In this document: positions 49,722-56,804 of the stretch, in pieces | Numbering within the stretch: the stretch's first letter is position 1 | How the letters are laid out: the number at the start of each line of letters is the position of its first letter | DNA from: Microbacterium sufflavum | GTDB taxonomy: Bacteria; Actinomycetota; Actinomycetes; Actinomycetales; Microbacteriaceae | Direction of reading: 5' to 3' | DNA length: 64,000 bases | NCBI RefSeq assembly: GCF_023091155.1 | Contig: NZ_JAHWXK010000001.1 | Span: forward strand, 310,001-374,000 | Notes under the pieces: generated by a model | The model's input: only the letters and a program-made list of their open reading frames with translations | Database searches by the model: none | Told to the model about the DNA's origin: nothing | Translations under genes and position numbers: made by a program

Positions 49722-51073
49722 TCCGCGGACTCCCGCCCCGCGACCGTGACGACCGCCGCGACATCGTCGGCCAGGCGCTGCAGGTCGTCGTCGTCGAGGT
49801 CGTGCACCGTGAGGCGGAGGTGGCGGGCGCCCGGCCCCCCGTGCTCGAGCGCGAAGTCTGCTCCCGAGCGTACGAGCCAGCCGCGCGCGGCGAGACGTTC
49901 GGCCGCGCGCGCGGCATCGTCGTGCGCGTCGAGCCACACGTTGAGCCCGGCCCCGTCGTCGGCCGCGATCCCGCGCTCGCGCAGCAGTGCGACGAAGTCG
50001 GCGTGGCGGGCGGCGTAGTGCGCGCCGGCCCTGGCGATCTGCTCCCGCACATCGGCATCGCGCAGCATGCCGGCGGCGAGACGCTGCATCACGTGACTGA
50101 CCCACATCGTGCCGGGGCTCAGTCGCAGGGCCAGGCGTCCGGCCGTGACCGGGTCGGACGCCGTGACAGCGAGACGCAGGTCGGGTCCGAGGAACTTCGA
50201 CACCGAACGGACCAGGGCCCAGCGCTCATGGGTGGGCGCGATGATGCTGGCGTAGGGCGCGGGGGCGAGCAGCGAGAAGTGGTCGTCCTCGATCAGCAGC
50301 ACGTGCGGGTAGGGGGCGAGCACGGCGCGCAGTTCGGCCGCGCGCGCGGGGGTGATGCTCGCGCCCGTCGGGTTGTGTGCGCGGGGTGTGCAGACGATCG
50401 CGCGCACCCCGCTGTCGAGGGCCGCGCGCACGCCGTCGACCGTCATCCCCTCGGCATCGACCGGGATGGCGACGGGGGCGTACCCCGCGAGCCGCGCGGT
50501 CTGGATGCTGGAGAGGAAGCACGGGTCCTCCAGCCCGACGCGGTCACCCTGCACGAGCGTCTGGGCGAGGAGCCGCTCGACCGCGTCGACCGCCCCCGCC
50601 GTGACCGAGAGCCGGAACGGGCGCGGGTGGTCTTCGGCGATCCACGTGGTCGCCCATTCGGCGAGCTCGGGGTCGATGACGGACTCGCCGTACAGCACGT
50701 GCTCCGGGCGCACGGTCGCGAACGCCGCGGCGAGGTCGGGCAACAGCGCCGCCTGCGGGTTGCCGCTGCCGATGTCGCGCAGCACGGTGCCCGGCGTGAA
50801 ACCCTCGTCGGGACCGGTCCCCGGGCCGAGCACGGTGGTGCCGGTGCGCCCGCCGGTGGCCGCGATGCGCGCGACGACGAGGGCCCGGTAGGCCGCCAGC
50901 ACCGTGTTGCGGTTGACGCCGAGGCGCTCGGCGAGGGTGCGCACGGGAGGCAACTGGTCGCCGGCGGCGAGGGCGCCGCGCTCGACGAGGTCGCGGATGC
51001 TGTCGGAGATCTCAGCGGCGGTCGACCCGGCGATCCGGTCGTGGAGGGGATCGCGCGAGTCTTCCGAGGCCAT
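49718..51073 (-). CDS. MocR-type regulator (GntR winged helix fused to aminotransferase fold)
   Basis: 451 residues. The GntR winged helix is residues 15-80 (EISDSIRDLVERGALAAGDQLPPVRTLAERLGVNRNTVLAAYRAL). The rest is a type I aminotransferase domain with PLP Lys293 (RSVSKFLGPDLRL) and CTPRAHNPTGASI. MocR proteins sense PLP, alone or with an amino acid. Its promoter and that of yggS/gabT-like share one palindrome, so it likely autoregulates and controls those genes. A leaderless start is supported by TACGGT 6 nt upstream. Confidence 0.93.
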   Translation of the reverse strand: MASEDSRDPLHDRIAGSTAAEISDSIRDLVERGALAAGDQLPPVRTLAERLGVNRNTVLAAYRALVVARIAATGGRTGTTVLGPGTGPDEGFTPGTVLRDIGSGNPQAALLPDLAAAFATVRPEHVLYGESVIDPELAEWATTWIAEDHPRPFRLSVTAGAVDAVERLLAQTLVQGDRVGLEDPCFLSSIQTARLAGYAPVAIPVDAEGMTVDGVRAALDSGVRAIVCTPRAHNPTGASITPARAAELRAVLAPYPHVLLIEDDHFSLLAPAPYASIIAPTHERWALVRSVSKFLGPDLRLAVTASDPVTAGRLALRLSPGTMWVSHVMQRLAAGMLRDADVREQIARAGAHYAARHADFVALLRERGIAADDGAGLNVWLDAHDDAARAAERLAARGWLVRSGADFALEHGGPGARHLRLTVHDLDDDDLQRLADDVAAVVTVAGRESAE

Positions 51074-51079
51074 GTCTCG

Positions 51080-51108
51080 ACCGTAGGCCAGATATTGACC
51101 TATGTCAA
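51080..51108 (-). promoter_or_regulatory. MocR gene promoter with palindromic operator
   Basis: On the minus strand TTGACA (51108-51103), a 17-nt spacer and TACGGT (51085-51080) make a near-consensus promoter. TTGACATAGGTCAA (51108-51095) is a perfect palindrome (TTGAC-ATAG-GTCAA) over the -35 and recurs at 43510-43523. Confidence 0.78.
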
Positions 51109-51115
51109 AGTCGGA

Positions 51116-51265
51116 CTAAGGGCGGTCGTCCACCTCCACGCCGTCCTCCCGCTCCTCCTCACCAAGGTCGGTGACGTCGACCTCCGGGGCGTCGCCCTCG
51201 CCGTTGTTCGCCGTCGGCGGTTCACCGTGGAACCCGGTCGTCTCGTCGCGTCGCTGATCGGACAT
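51116..51265 (-). CDS. 49-residue acidic protein
   Basis: It begins MSDQRRDETTGFHGEPPTAN and ends in an Asp/Glu-rich tail (DVTDLGEEEREDGVEVDD). GAGGAGGAG precedes the ATG. It is disordered-looking, like the 54-residue protein at 56512. Both are driven by GTCAA-type promoters, so they probably belong to the same stress response. Function unknown. Confidence 0.72.
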   Translation of the reverse strand: MSDQRRDETTGFHGEPPTANNGEGDAPEVDVTDLGEEEREDGVEVDDRP

Positions 51266-51291
51266 GTCTCCTCCTCGGGGTCGGATGTCCC

Positions 51292-51331
51292 AGCATCGGC
51301 CGACCGGACCTGCGCGCACCAGCACCTTGAC
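51292..51331 (-). promoter_or_regulatory. GTCAA-type stress promoter of the 49-residue protein
   Basis: On the minus strand GTCAAGGTGCTG (from 51331) precedes GATGCT (51297-51292) by 28 nt. The box is the most degenerate of the nine. Confidence 0.5.
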
Positions 51332-51435
51332 AGGACGCGCGAGCGTGCGGCACCCGCGCAGGTGGAGCCCAGGGAGGGGCGATACCGTGCAGGGGACCCC
51401 CTCACGATCACCGCGATCCCCCAACAGAGGACACG

Positions 51436-52125
51436 ATGACCCACGGCACCCTCGCCCTCGCCGCCCCCCAGTCCGGATACGAGGGCTTCATCGGCTGGGT
51501 CCTCAGCCTGATCGAGTCGCTCGGCGAGATCGGCGTCGGGCTGGCCGTGCTCATCGAGACCTTCGTGCCGCCGATCCCCTCGGAGGCGATCCTCCCCGCC
51601 GCCGGCTTCCTCGCGTACGACGGACGCATGAGCGCCTGGGGCGCCTGGGCGGCCGCCACGATCGGCGGTCTCGTCGGGGCCTGGATCTGGTACGCGATCG
51701 GTGCCGCGATCGGCCGGGACCGCACACGACGCCTCGTCGGTCGCATCCCCCTGCTCGACCACGACGACTTCGACAAGGCGGAGGCGTTCTTCCAGCGGTG
51801 GGGTGGCCGCGCGGTGCTGCTCGGCCGGTGCGTGCCGCTGGTGCGCTCCTTCATCTCCATCCCGGCCGGCATCGAGCGCATGGCCCTGTGGCGCTTCACG
51901 CTCTACACCACCATCGGGTCGGCGGTGTGGAACGGCATCTGGATCGGCCTGGGCTTCGCGTTCGGCCCCGCGATCCGCCCGATCCTGGAGCAGTGGAGCG
52001 GCCTGCTCTCCGACATCGCGGTCGGCGCCATCGTTCTGCTGCTCGTGGTCTTCATCGCGCTGCGCATCCGGCGGCGGATGCGCGAGGCGGCCGCGCGGCG
52101 CGAGCAGGAGGAGGGGCCGGCCTGA
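51436..52125 (+). CDS. DedA family membrane protein
   Basis: 229 residues, four to six helices. DedA/VTT features are GLAVLIETFVPPIPSEAILPAAGFLA, GAWIWYAIGAAIGRDRTRRLVGR, and FFQRWGGRAVLLGRCVPLVRSFISIPAGIERM (the conserved GRxxPxxRxxxxxxAG motif). These proteins flip lipid carriers or phospholipids. The C-terminal tail is Arg/Glu-rich. It is monocistronic and convergent with the old yellow enzyme gene. Confidence 0.93.
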   Translation: MTHGTLALAAPQSGYEGFIGWVLSLIESLGEIGVGLAVLIETFVPPIPSEAILPAAGFLAYDGRMSAWGAWAAATIGGLVGAWIWYAIGAAIGRDRTRRLVGRIPLLDHDDFDKAEAFFQRWGGRAVLLGRCVPLVRSFISIPAGIERMALWRFTLYTTIGSAVWNGIWIGLGFAFGPAIRPILEQWSGLLSDIAVGAIVLLLVVFIALRIRRRMREAAARREQEEGPA

Positions 52126-52143
52126 CGCCGACCCCTTCCGCCG

Positions 52144-53232
52144 TCAGTTCCCGGAGCGCACGCCCTCGAGCGACGGGTAGTCCACGTACCCCTCGGCCGT
52201 GGAGCCGTAGAAGAGCTCGGGACGCGGCTCGTTCAGCTCCGCGCGGGTGCGCCAGCGCTCCACCAGGTCGGGGTTCGCGATCACCGGGCGGCCCGCCGCG
52301 ACCGCGTCGGCCCACCCCTCCGCCACCAGCTCCTCCGCGGACTCCCGCGTGGTGGGCACGCCGAAGCCCGTGTTGACGATCAGCGGCGCGCCCGCCACCC
52401 GGCGGAGGTGCTGCACGAGGTCGCCCGACGGCTCGGCGTGGAGCACGTCGAGGAACGCGAGGCCGAGCGGCGCGAGCCCCTCGGCGACCGCGGTGTATGT
52501 GGCCCGCACGTCATCCGCGTCGTCTTCCAGAACACCCTGGATGCCGTGCTGCGGCGACAGGCGGATACCCGTGCGGTCCGCGCCGACCGCGGCCGCGACG
52601 GCCGCCGTGACCTCGATCGCGAAGCGCGCGCGGTTCTCGGGCGACCCGCCGTAGCGGTCGTCGCGCACGTTCGACACCGGCGACAGGAACTCGTGCACCA
52701 GGTAGCCGTTCGCGCCGTGTACCTCGACCCCGTCGAAGCCCGCGGCGATCGCGTTGCGCGCGGCCTGCGCGAACTGCTCCACGACCACGGGGATCTCGTC
52801 GAGCGTGAGCGCGTGCGCGACGGGAAGGTCGCGCTTCCCCTCCGGCGTCCGGGTCTGGCCGGGGGCGGCGAGGGCGCTCGGCCCCACGACGCGCGGCTCA
52901 CCCGAGATGGCGGGGTGCCCGACGCGTCCGCCGTGCATGAGCTGCATCACGATCGTTCCGCCGGCCGCGTGGACGGCGTCGGTGATGCGACGCCACCCCT
53001 CGATCTGGGCGGGGGTGACGATGCCCGGCTGACCCGGGTAGGACATGCCCTCACGGGCGGGCCAGGTGCCCTCGGAGACGATGAGGCCCTGCCCGGCCCG
53101 CTGGCGGTAGTACTCCTCCATGACCGGCGTCGGCACGCCGTCGGCGCCGGCACGGGTGCGCGTGAGGGGCGCCATGACGACGCGGTTGGACAGCGGCAGG
53201 GCGCCGAGGACGGCGGGGTCGTAAAGAGTCAC
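52144..53232 (-). CDS. alkene reductase, old yellow enzyme family
   Basis: 362 residues from GTG 53232 (VTLYDPAVLGALPLSNRVVMAPLTRTRA). FMN/substrate residues are in MQLMHGGRVGHP, the conserved EVHGANGYLVHEFLSPVSNVRDDRYGGS, and RTGIRLSP. It reduces activated C=C bonds with NADPH and is often induced by electrophiles. It lies 39 nt downstream of a MarR gene on the same strand, which probably regulates it. A TTG at 53244 is an alternative start. Confidence 0.9.
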   Translation of the reverse strand: MTLYDPAVLGALPLSNRVVMAPLTRTRAGADGVPTPVMEEYYRQRAGQGLIVSEGTWPAREGMSYPGQPGIVTPAQIEGWRRITDAVHAAGGTIVMQLMHGGRVGHPAISGEPRVVGPSALAAPGQTRTPEGKRDLPVAHALTLDEIPVVVEQFAQAARNAIAAGFDGVEVHGANGYLVHEFLSPVSNVRDDRYGGSPENRARFAIEVTAAVAAAVGADRTGIRLSPQHGIQGVLEDDADDVRATYTAVAEGLAPLGLAFLDVLHAEPSGDLVQHLRRVAGAPLIVNTGFGVPTTRESAEELVAEGWADAVAAGRPVIANPDLVERWRTRAELNEPRPELFYGSTAEGYVDYPSLEGVRSGN

Positions 53233-53271
53233 AGTGGGGACCAATCCCCGCAGCGCCCGCGGTATTCCCGC

Positions 53272-53766
53272 TCAGCCGCCGCCGAGGTCGGCCAGCAGTG
53301 TCGCGAAGTGGTCGAGGTCGGCGGTCGACCACTTCCGCAGTCGTTCGCCGATCCGCCCCTCGTAGCGGGAACGCGCGAGTGCCACCCGCTCCTGCGCGAG
53401 GGGCGTCGCCACGAGCCGACGGGCACGACGGTCCTCCGGGTCGGGGATGCTCTCCACGAGTCCGAGCTGTTCGAGCTGCCGCACCTGCCGGCTGACGGCG
53501 GACTTGTCGGTCTGGAGCCGCTCGATGAGGGCACCGGCCGTCGCCGCCTTGCCCGACAGGATCGAGGTGAGCACCTGATAGCCGAGCGGCTGCAGCTCGG
53601 GGTGCACCGTCACCGCGGCCTCGCGCCAGGCGACGCGGATGCGGGCGATCAGTCGCCCGAGCTCGTGCTCGACGCGCACCACGGCGGCGTGATCGACGTC
53701 GATCTCCGACGACGCGGAGGTGTCGACGGCGCCCTCGCCGGGGGCGGGGTCGGACGGGGCACTCAT
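53272..53766 (-). CDS. MarR family regulator (upstream of old yellow enzyme)
   Basis: 164 residues. Winged HTH at about 60-130 (GYQVLTSILSGKAATAGALIERLQTDKSAVSRQVRQLEQLGLVESIPDPEDRRARRLVATPL). It is most similar in this window to the second MarR at 53828, suggesting an old duplication. It is probably the local repressor of the reductase gene. Confidence 0.9.
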   Translation of the reverse strand: MSAPSDPAPGEGAVDTSASSEIDVDHAAVVRVEHELGRLIARIRVAWREAAVTVHPELQPLGYQVLTSILSGKAATAGALIERLQTDKSAVSRQVRQLEQLGLVESIPDPEDRRARRLVATPLAQERVALARSRYEGRIGERLRKWSTADLDHFATLLADLGGG

Positions 53767-53827
53767 GCCGCCAGTGTACGGCGAAGCCCCGCCACCTCCG
53801 GGGTGGCGGGGCTTCGGGCGGGCGTCG

Positions 53828-54283
53828 TCACACCTCCGACAGCAGCCGGAAGGCCTTGGACGCGGCCTCGATCTCGCGCGGCGTGAGCTGGTCGATCACG
53901 GCCCGCAGCCGGGTGCCGTACTCGCGACGGACCTCGGCGAGCGCGGTGCACGCCCCCGGGGTCGCAGTGAGCACCCGCAGCCGGCCGTCACGCTCGTCGG
54001 GGTGGGAGTCCAACAGCCCCAGCTCCTCCAGCATCCGCACCTGGCGGCTGACGACCGACTTGTCCATGTCGAAGCGCTCGGCCAGCTCGTGCGCATTGGC
54101 CGATCCGGCCCTGTCGATGAACGTGAGCAGCTTGTACCCCGCCACCGGGAGCTCCGGGTGGACCCGGGCTGCGGATTCCTTCCACAGCGACCGGGTCCGC
54201 GCGAAGATCAGGTTGAGGTGCGCCTGCAGGTCGCTGAGCGCCGTGTCGACGTCGGCAGTGCCGACCGCGTCGGGGGCGATCAT
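53828..54283 (-). CDS. MarR family regulator (MFS operon)
   Basis: 151 residues from ATG 54283. HTH with wing: GYKLLTFIDRAGSANAHELAERFDMDKSVVSRQVRMLEELGLLDSHPDERDGRLRVL. It starts 1 nt after the stop of the exporter gene, so it is co-transcribed with it. It likely represses their shared promoter through the palindromes at 56021-56064. Confidence 0.9.
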   Translation of the reverse strand: MIAPDAVGTADVDTALSDLQAHLNLIFARTRSLWKESAARVHPELPVAGYKLLTFIDRAGSANAHELAERFDMDKSVVSRQVRMLEELGLLDSHPDERDGRLRVLTATPGACTALAEVRREYGTRLRAVIDQLTPREIEAASKAFRLLSEV

Positions 54284-54284
54284 C

Positions 54285-55997
54285 TCAGCGCTCCCGCGTC
54301 CGATCCTCGCGCTCGAGCACGCCCACCGTTCCCGTGGTGGTCGCCGGCTCGGCCCGCGTGGTACGGATCGTGCCCGTGGAGAGCGAGGCGCCCACCTCGG
54401 CCTCCGACACCTCGATGACCGACTCCTCGGCCTGCTCGCGCAGCTGCTCCGCGGCATTCTTGGTGGACAGCGGCTTGTTCTTGATGAACGCGATCGCGAT
54501 GATCGAGATCACGGCGAGCGGGATGGCGATGATGAACGCGTCGGCGATGCCGTGGCCGTAGGCGCTCTCGACGATCGAGCGGATGGCATCGGGCAGCTGG
54601 CCCACCTTCGGCACGTCGCCCGAGGCGAGGTGCTTCAGCGCGTCGACCTCCGCCTGACTCGACGGGGTGAAGCCCTCGAGCCCGTCCTTGACGTACGTCG
54701 CGACGCTCGAGGAGAGCAGCGATCCCATCACGGTCACCCCGATGGTGCCGGCGATCGTGCGGAAGAAGTTGACGTTCGACGACGCGGCGCCGAGCTGACG
54801 CGGATCGGTGTCGTTCTGCACGATGAGGGTGAGGTTCTGCATGACCATGCCGAGGCCGGCCCCGAGCACGAACATGTAGACGGCGACCAGGATGAACGGG
54901 GTGTCGTAGCGCAGCGTGGACATGAGGCTCACGCCGACCGTGGCGAGCACGGAGCCCGTGAGCATCCAGCCCTTCCACTTGCCGAAGCGGCTGACCAGCT
55001 GGCCGATGATGATCGACGCACCCATCTGCCCGATGATCATCGGGATGGTCATGAGGCCGGACTCGGTGGGCGTGGCGCCACGGGCGAGCTGGAAGTACTG
55101 CGCGAGGAACACCGAGGTGGCGAACATCGAGACGCCGATCGCGATGGAGGCGATGACCGACAGCGTGAACGTGCGGTTGCGGAACAGCGACATCGGCACG
55201 ATCGGCTCCTTCACGAAGAACTCGACCGCCACGAACCCGGCGATGGCGACGCCGGCGATCACGGCGAGCACGATGCTCGTCGAGGAGTCCCAGTCGAACT
55301 GGTTGCCACCCATCGACACCCAGATGAGGAGGCTGGACACGCCCACGGCCAGGAGAACGATGCCGAAGTAGTCGATCGACACCTTCGTGTCGCGCTGCGG
55401 CTTGGGCAGGTGCAGCGTGAACTGCAGCAGCACGAGCGCGACGATCGCGAACGGGACGCCGACGAAGAAGTTGGCGCGCCAGCCCCACGCGTCGGTGATG
55501 ACGCCGCCGAGCAGCGGGCCGCCGATGGTGCCGAGGGCCATGATCCCGCCGACGACACCCATGTACTTGCCGCGCTCGCGCGGCGAGATGATGAGGGCGA
55601 CCGCGATCATGACCAGCGACATGAGCCCGCCGACGCCGATGCCCTGGATCACCCGCACGGCGATGAGCATGTTCGTGTCGGTGGAGAACCCGGCGATCAC
55701 GGTGCCGACCGTGAAGAGGATCAGCGAGATCTGGATGAGTACCTTGCGGTCGACGAGGTCGGCGAGCTTGCCCCAGATCGGGGTGGAGACGGCGGTGGCC
55801 AGCAGGCTCGCGGTGATGACCCACGTGTACTGGGACTGCGTGCCGCCGAGGTCGGCGATGATGACCGGCATCGAGGTCGACACCACGGTGCCCGAGAGCA
55901 CGGCGACGAACATGCCGACGATGAGGCCGGAGATCGCGGTGAAGACCTCGCGGGCCGAGCGCGTGGCGTCGGCCGGAGAAGAAGAGGTGTGTGACAA
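54285..55997 (-). CDS. MFS multidrug exporter, DHA2/EmrB family
   Basis: 570 residues, 14 helices (GLIVGMFVAVLSGTVVSTSMPVIIADLGG, GKLADLVDRKVLIQISLILF, IGGPLLGGVITDAWGWRANFFVGVP) and a 90-residue hydrophilic C-terminus. TTG at 55997 is chosen as the start because AGGAG lies 8 nt upstream, whereas the in-frame ATG at 56039 lies inside the -10 box. It is regulated by the downstream MarR. Confidence 0.88.
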   Translation of the reverse strand: MSHTSSSPADATRSAREVFTAISGLIVGMFVAVLSGTVVSTSMPVIIADLGGTQSQYTWVITASLLATAVSTPIWGKLADLVDRKVLIQISLILFTVGTVIAGFSTDTNMLIAVRVIQGIGVGGLMSLVMIAVALIISPRERGKYMGVVGGIMALGTIGGPLLGGVITDAWGWRANFFVGVPFAIVALVLLQFTLHLPKPQRDTKVSIDYFGIVLLAVGVSSLLIWVSMGGNQFDWDSSTSIVLAVIAGVAIAGFVAVEFFVKEPIVPMSLFRNRTFTLSVIASIAIGVSMFATSVFLAQYFQLARGATPTESGLMTIPMIIGQMGASIIIGQLVSRFGKWKGWMLTGSVLATVGVSLMSTLRYDTPFILVAVYMFVLGAGLGMVMQNLTLIVQNDTDPRQLGAASSNVNFFRTIAGTIGVTVMGSLLSSSVATYVKDGLEGFTPSSQAEVDALKHLASGDVPKVGQLPDAIRSIVESAYGHGIADAFIIAIPLAVISIIAIAFIKNKPLSTKNAAEQLREQAEESVIEVSEAEVGASLSTGTIRTTRAEPATTTGTVGVLEREDRTRER

Positions 55998-56020
55998 GGG
56001 GGAACGCTCCTGCGTAGAAA

Positions 56021-56064
56021 GTTGATCGAGATCAACCATACGCCGATGGTTGCGAAAACGCAAC
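56021..56064 (-). promoter_or_regulatory. MarR-controlled promoter of the exporter operon
   Basis: On the minus strand TTGCGT (56063-56058), a 17-nt spacer and TATGGT (56040-56035) form the promoter. GTTGCG-N4-CGCAAC (56049-56064) covers the -35. GTTGATC-GA-GATCAAC (56021-56036) covers the start point. Two operators would give tight repression. Confidence 0.78.
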
Positions 56065-56086
56065 TATCCCGGGTGCCCCGTCCGCG

Positions 56087-56455
56087 TCAGCCGCAGAACG
56101 CCCCCAGCGACTCGTGCAACTGCTCCACGGCCTGGATCGTCTCCGGAGACTGGAGGTCTCCCAGTCCATCGATCTGATCGGCACCCGAGGCGATCACGTC
56201 CCCCAGGTGGCCGTCGATCCCGGCCGCCAGATCGTCGAGCGTCGCCACCAGCCGATCGCGCGCCGCATCCGCCTGCTCTGCGGTCGCCCCACCCTGGTCG
56301 AGCAGACCCTGGTACTGCGCGTAGGCGTCGTCGATCGTGGCGCACGCGCCCTGCACATCGACCCCGAGGGCGTCGCCGGCCGCCTGGGTGACCTGCGAGC
56401 AGCCCGCGAGGAGCCCGGCGGCGAGGAGGAGGGGGACGACGGCGAATCGGCGCAT
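56087..56455 (-). CDS. small lipoprotein
   Basis: 122 residues. The signal peptide is MRRFAVVPLLLAAGLLAGC with lipobox LLAGC (Cys19). The mature part is helical, acidic and Gln/Ala-rich (CATIDDAYAQYQGLLDQGG) and ends in AFCG, so a disulfide between its two remaining cysteines is possible. No family was recognised; it is probably a cell-surface lipoprotein. Confidence 0.8.
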   Translation of the reverse strand: MRRFAVVPLLLAAGLLAGCSQVTQAAGDALGVDVQGACATIDDAYAQYQGLLDQGGATAEQADAARDRLVATLDDLAAGIDGHLGDVIASGADQIDGLGDLQSPETIQAVEQLHESLGAFCG

Positions 56456-56511
56456 GACCCGAGGGTAACCCGGGCCACCTGGACCGATCCTGACCCGCCG
56501 CCCCCGCGGGG

Positions 56512-56676
56512 TCAGCCGCCCGACGGGTTGTCGAGCGGGCGCCCCTGGTCGTCGGTGGTCTCGCGCTCCAGCACCTCGTCCGTCGTGTCGCCGCCCTCGT
56601 CGGGAGCGCCACCCGAGGCGGTGTCGGCCTCTTCGTCGGCCCCCGGCGTGCCCTGCGTGTTCTGCGGATCACTCAT
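56512..56676 (-). CDS. 54-residue acidic low-complexity protein
   Basis: It starts MSDPQNTQGTPGADEEADT and is rich in Asp, Glu, Gly and Thr; no hydrophobic core. GAGGAGG precedes the ATG. A GTCAA-type promoter (56704-56743) lies upstream. It resembles the 49-residue protein at 51116 in size, composition and promoter. It is probably intrinsically disordered and stress-related. Confidence 0.75.
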   Translation of the reverse strand: MSDPQNTQGTPGADEEADTASGGAPDEGGDTTDEVLERETTDDQGRPLDNPSGG

Positions 56677-56703
56677 GTCGTGCCTCCTCTGTCTGGTGCC
56701 CCG

Positions 56704-56743
56704 ACGCTACGCGCGCGACCACGGCCGAGCGCAGGGGCTTGAC
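56704..56743 (-). promoter_or_regulatory. GTCAA-type stress promoter of the 54-residue acidic protein
   Basis: On the minus strand GTCAAGCCCCTGCG (from 56743) precedes TAGCGT (56709-56704) by 28 nt. It is one of the best matches to the shared box. Confidence 0.65.
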
Positions 56744-56804
56744 CGCCGTCGCGCCAGGCCCCACACTCCCGCGAGCACGAGCCCGCCCGTCGAGCACCCA
56801 GGGG

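Noticed and set aside
46470..50018. 1182-codon open frame on the plus strand
   Set aside because: It runs antisense or out of frame through AraC, DegT, tRNA-Cys, AlaA-like and MocR genes; its Arg/His/Pro/Gly-rich translation is typical of high-GC shadow frames.
53856..55994. 712-codon plus-strand frame over the MFS/MarR genes
   Set aside because: A shadow of clear minus-strand genes with recognised families and promoters.
56037..56039. ATG start for the DHA2 exporter
   Set aside because: It lies inside the -10 TATGGT of a well-formed promoter; TTG 55997 has an RBS.
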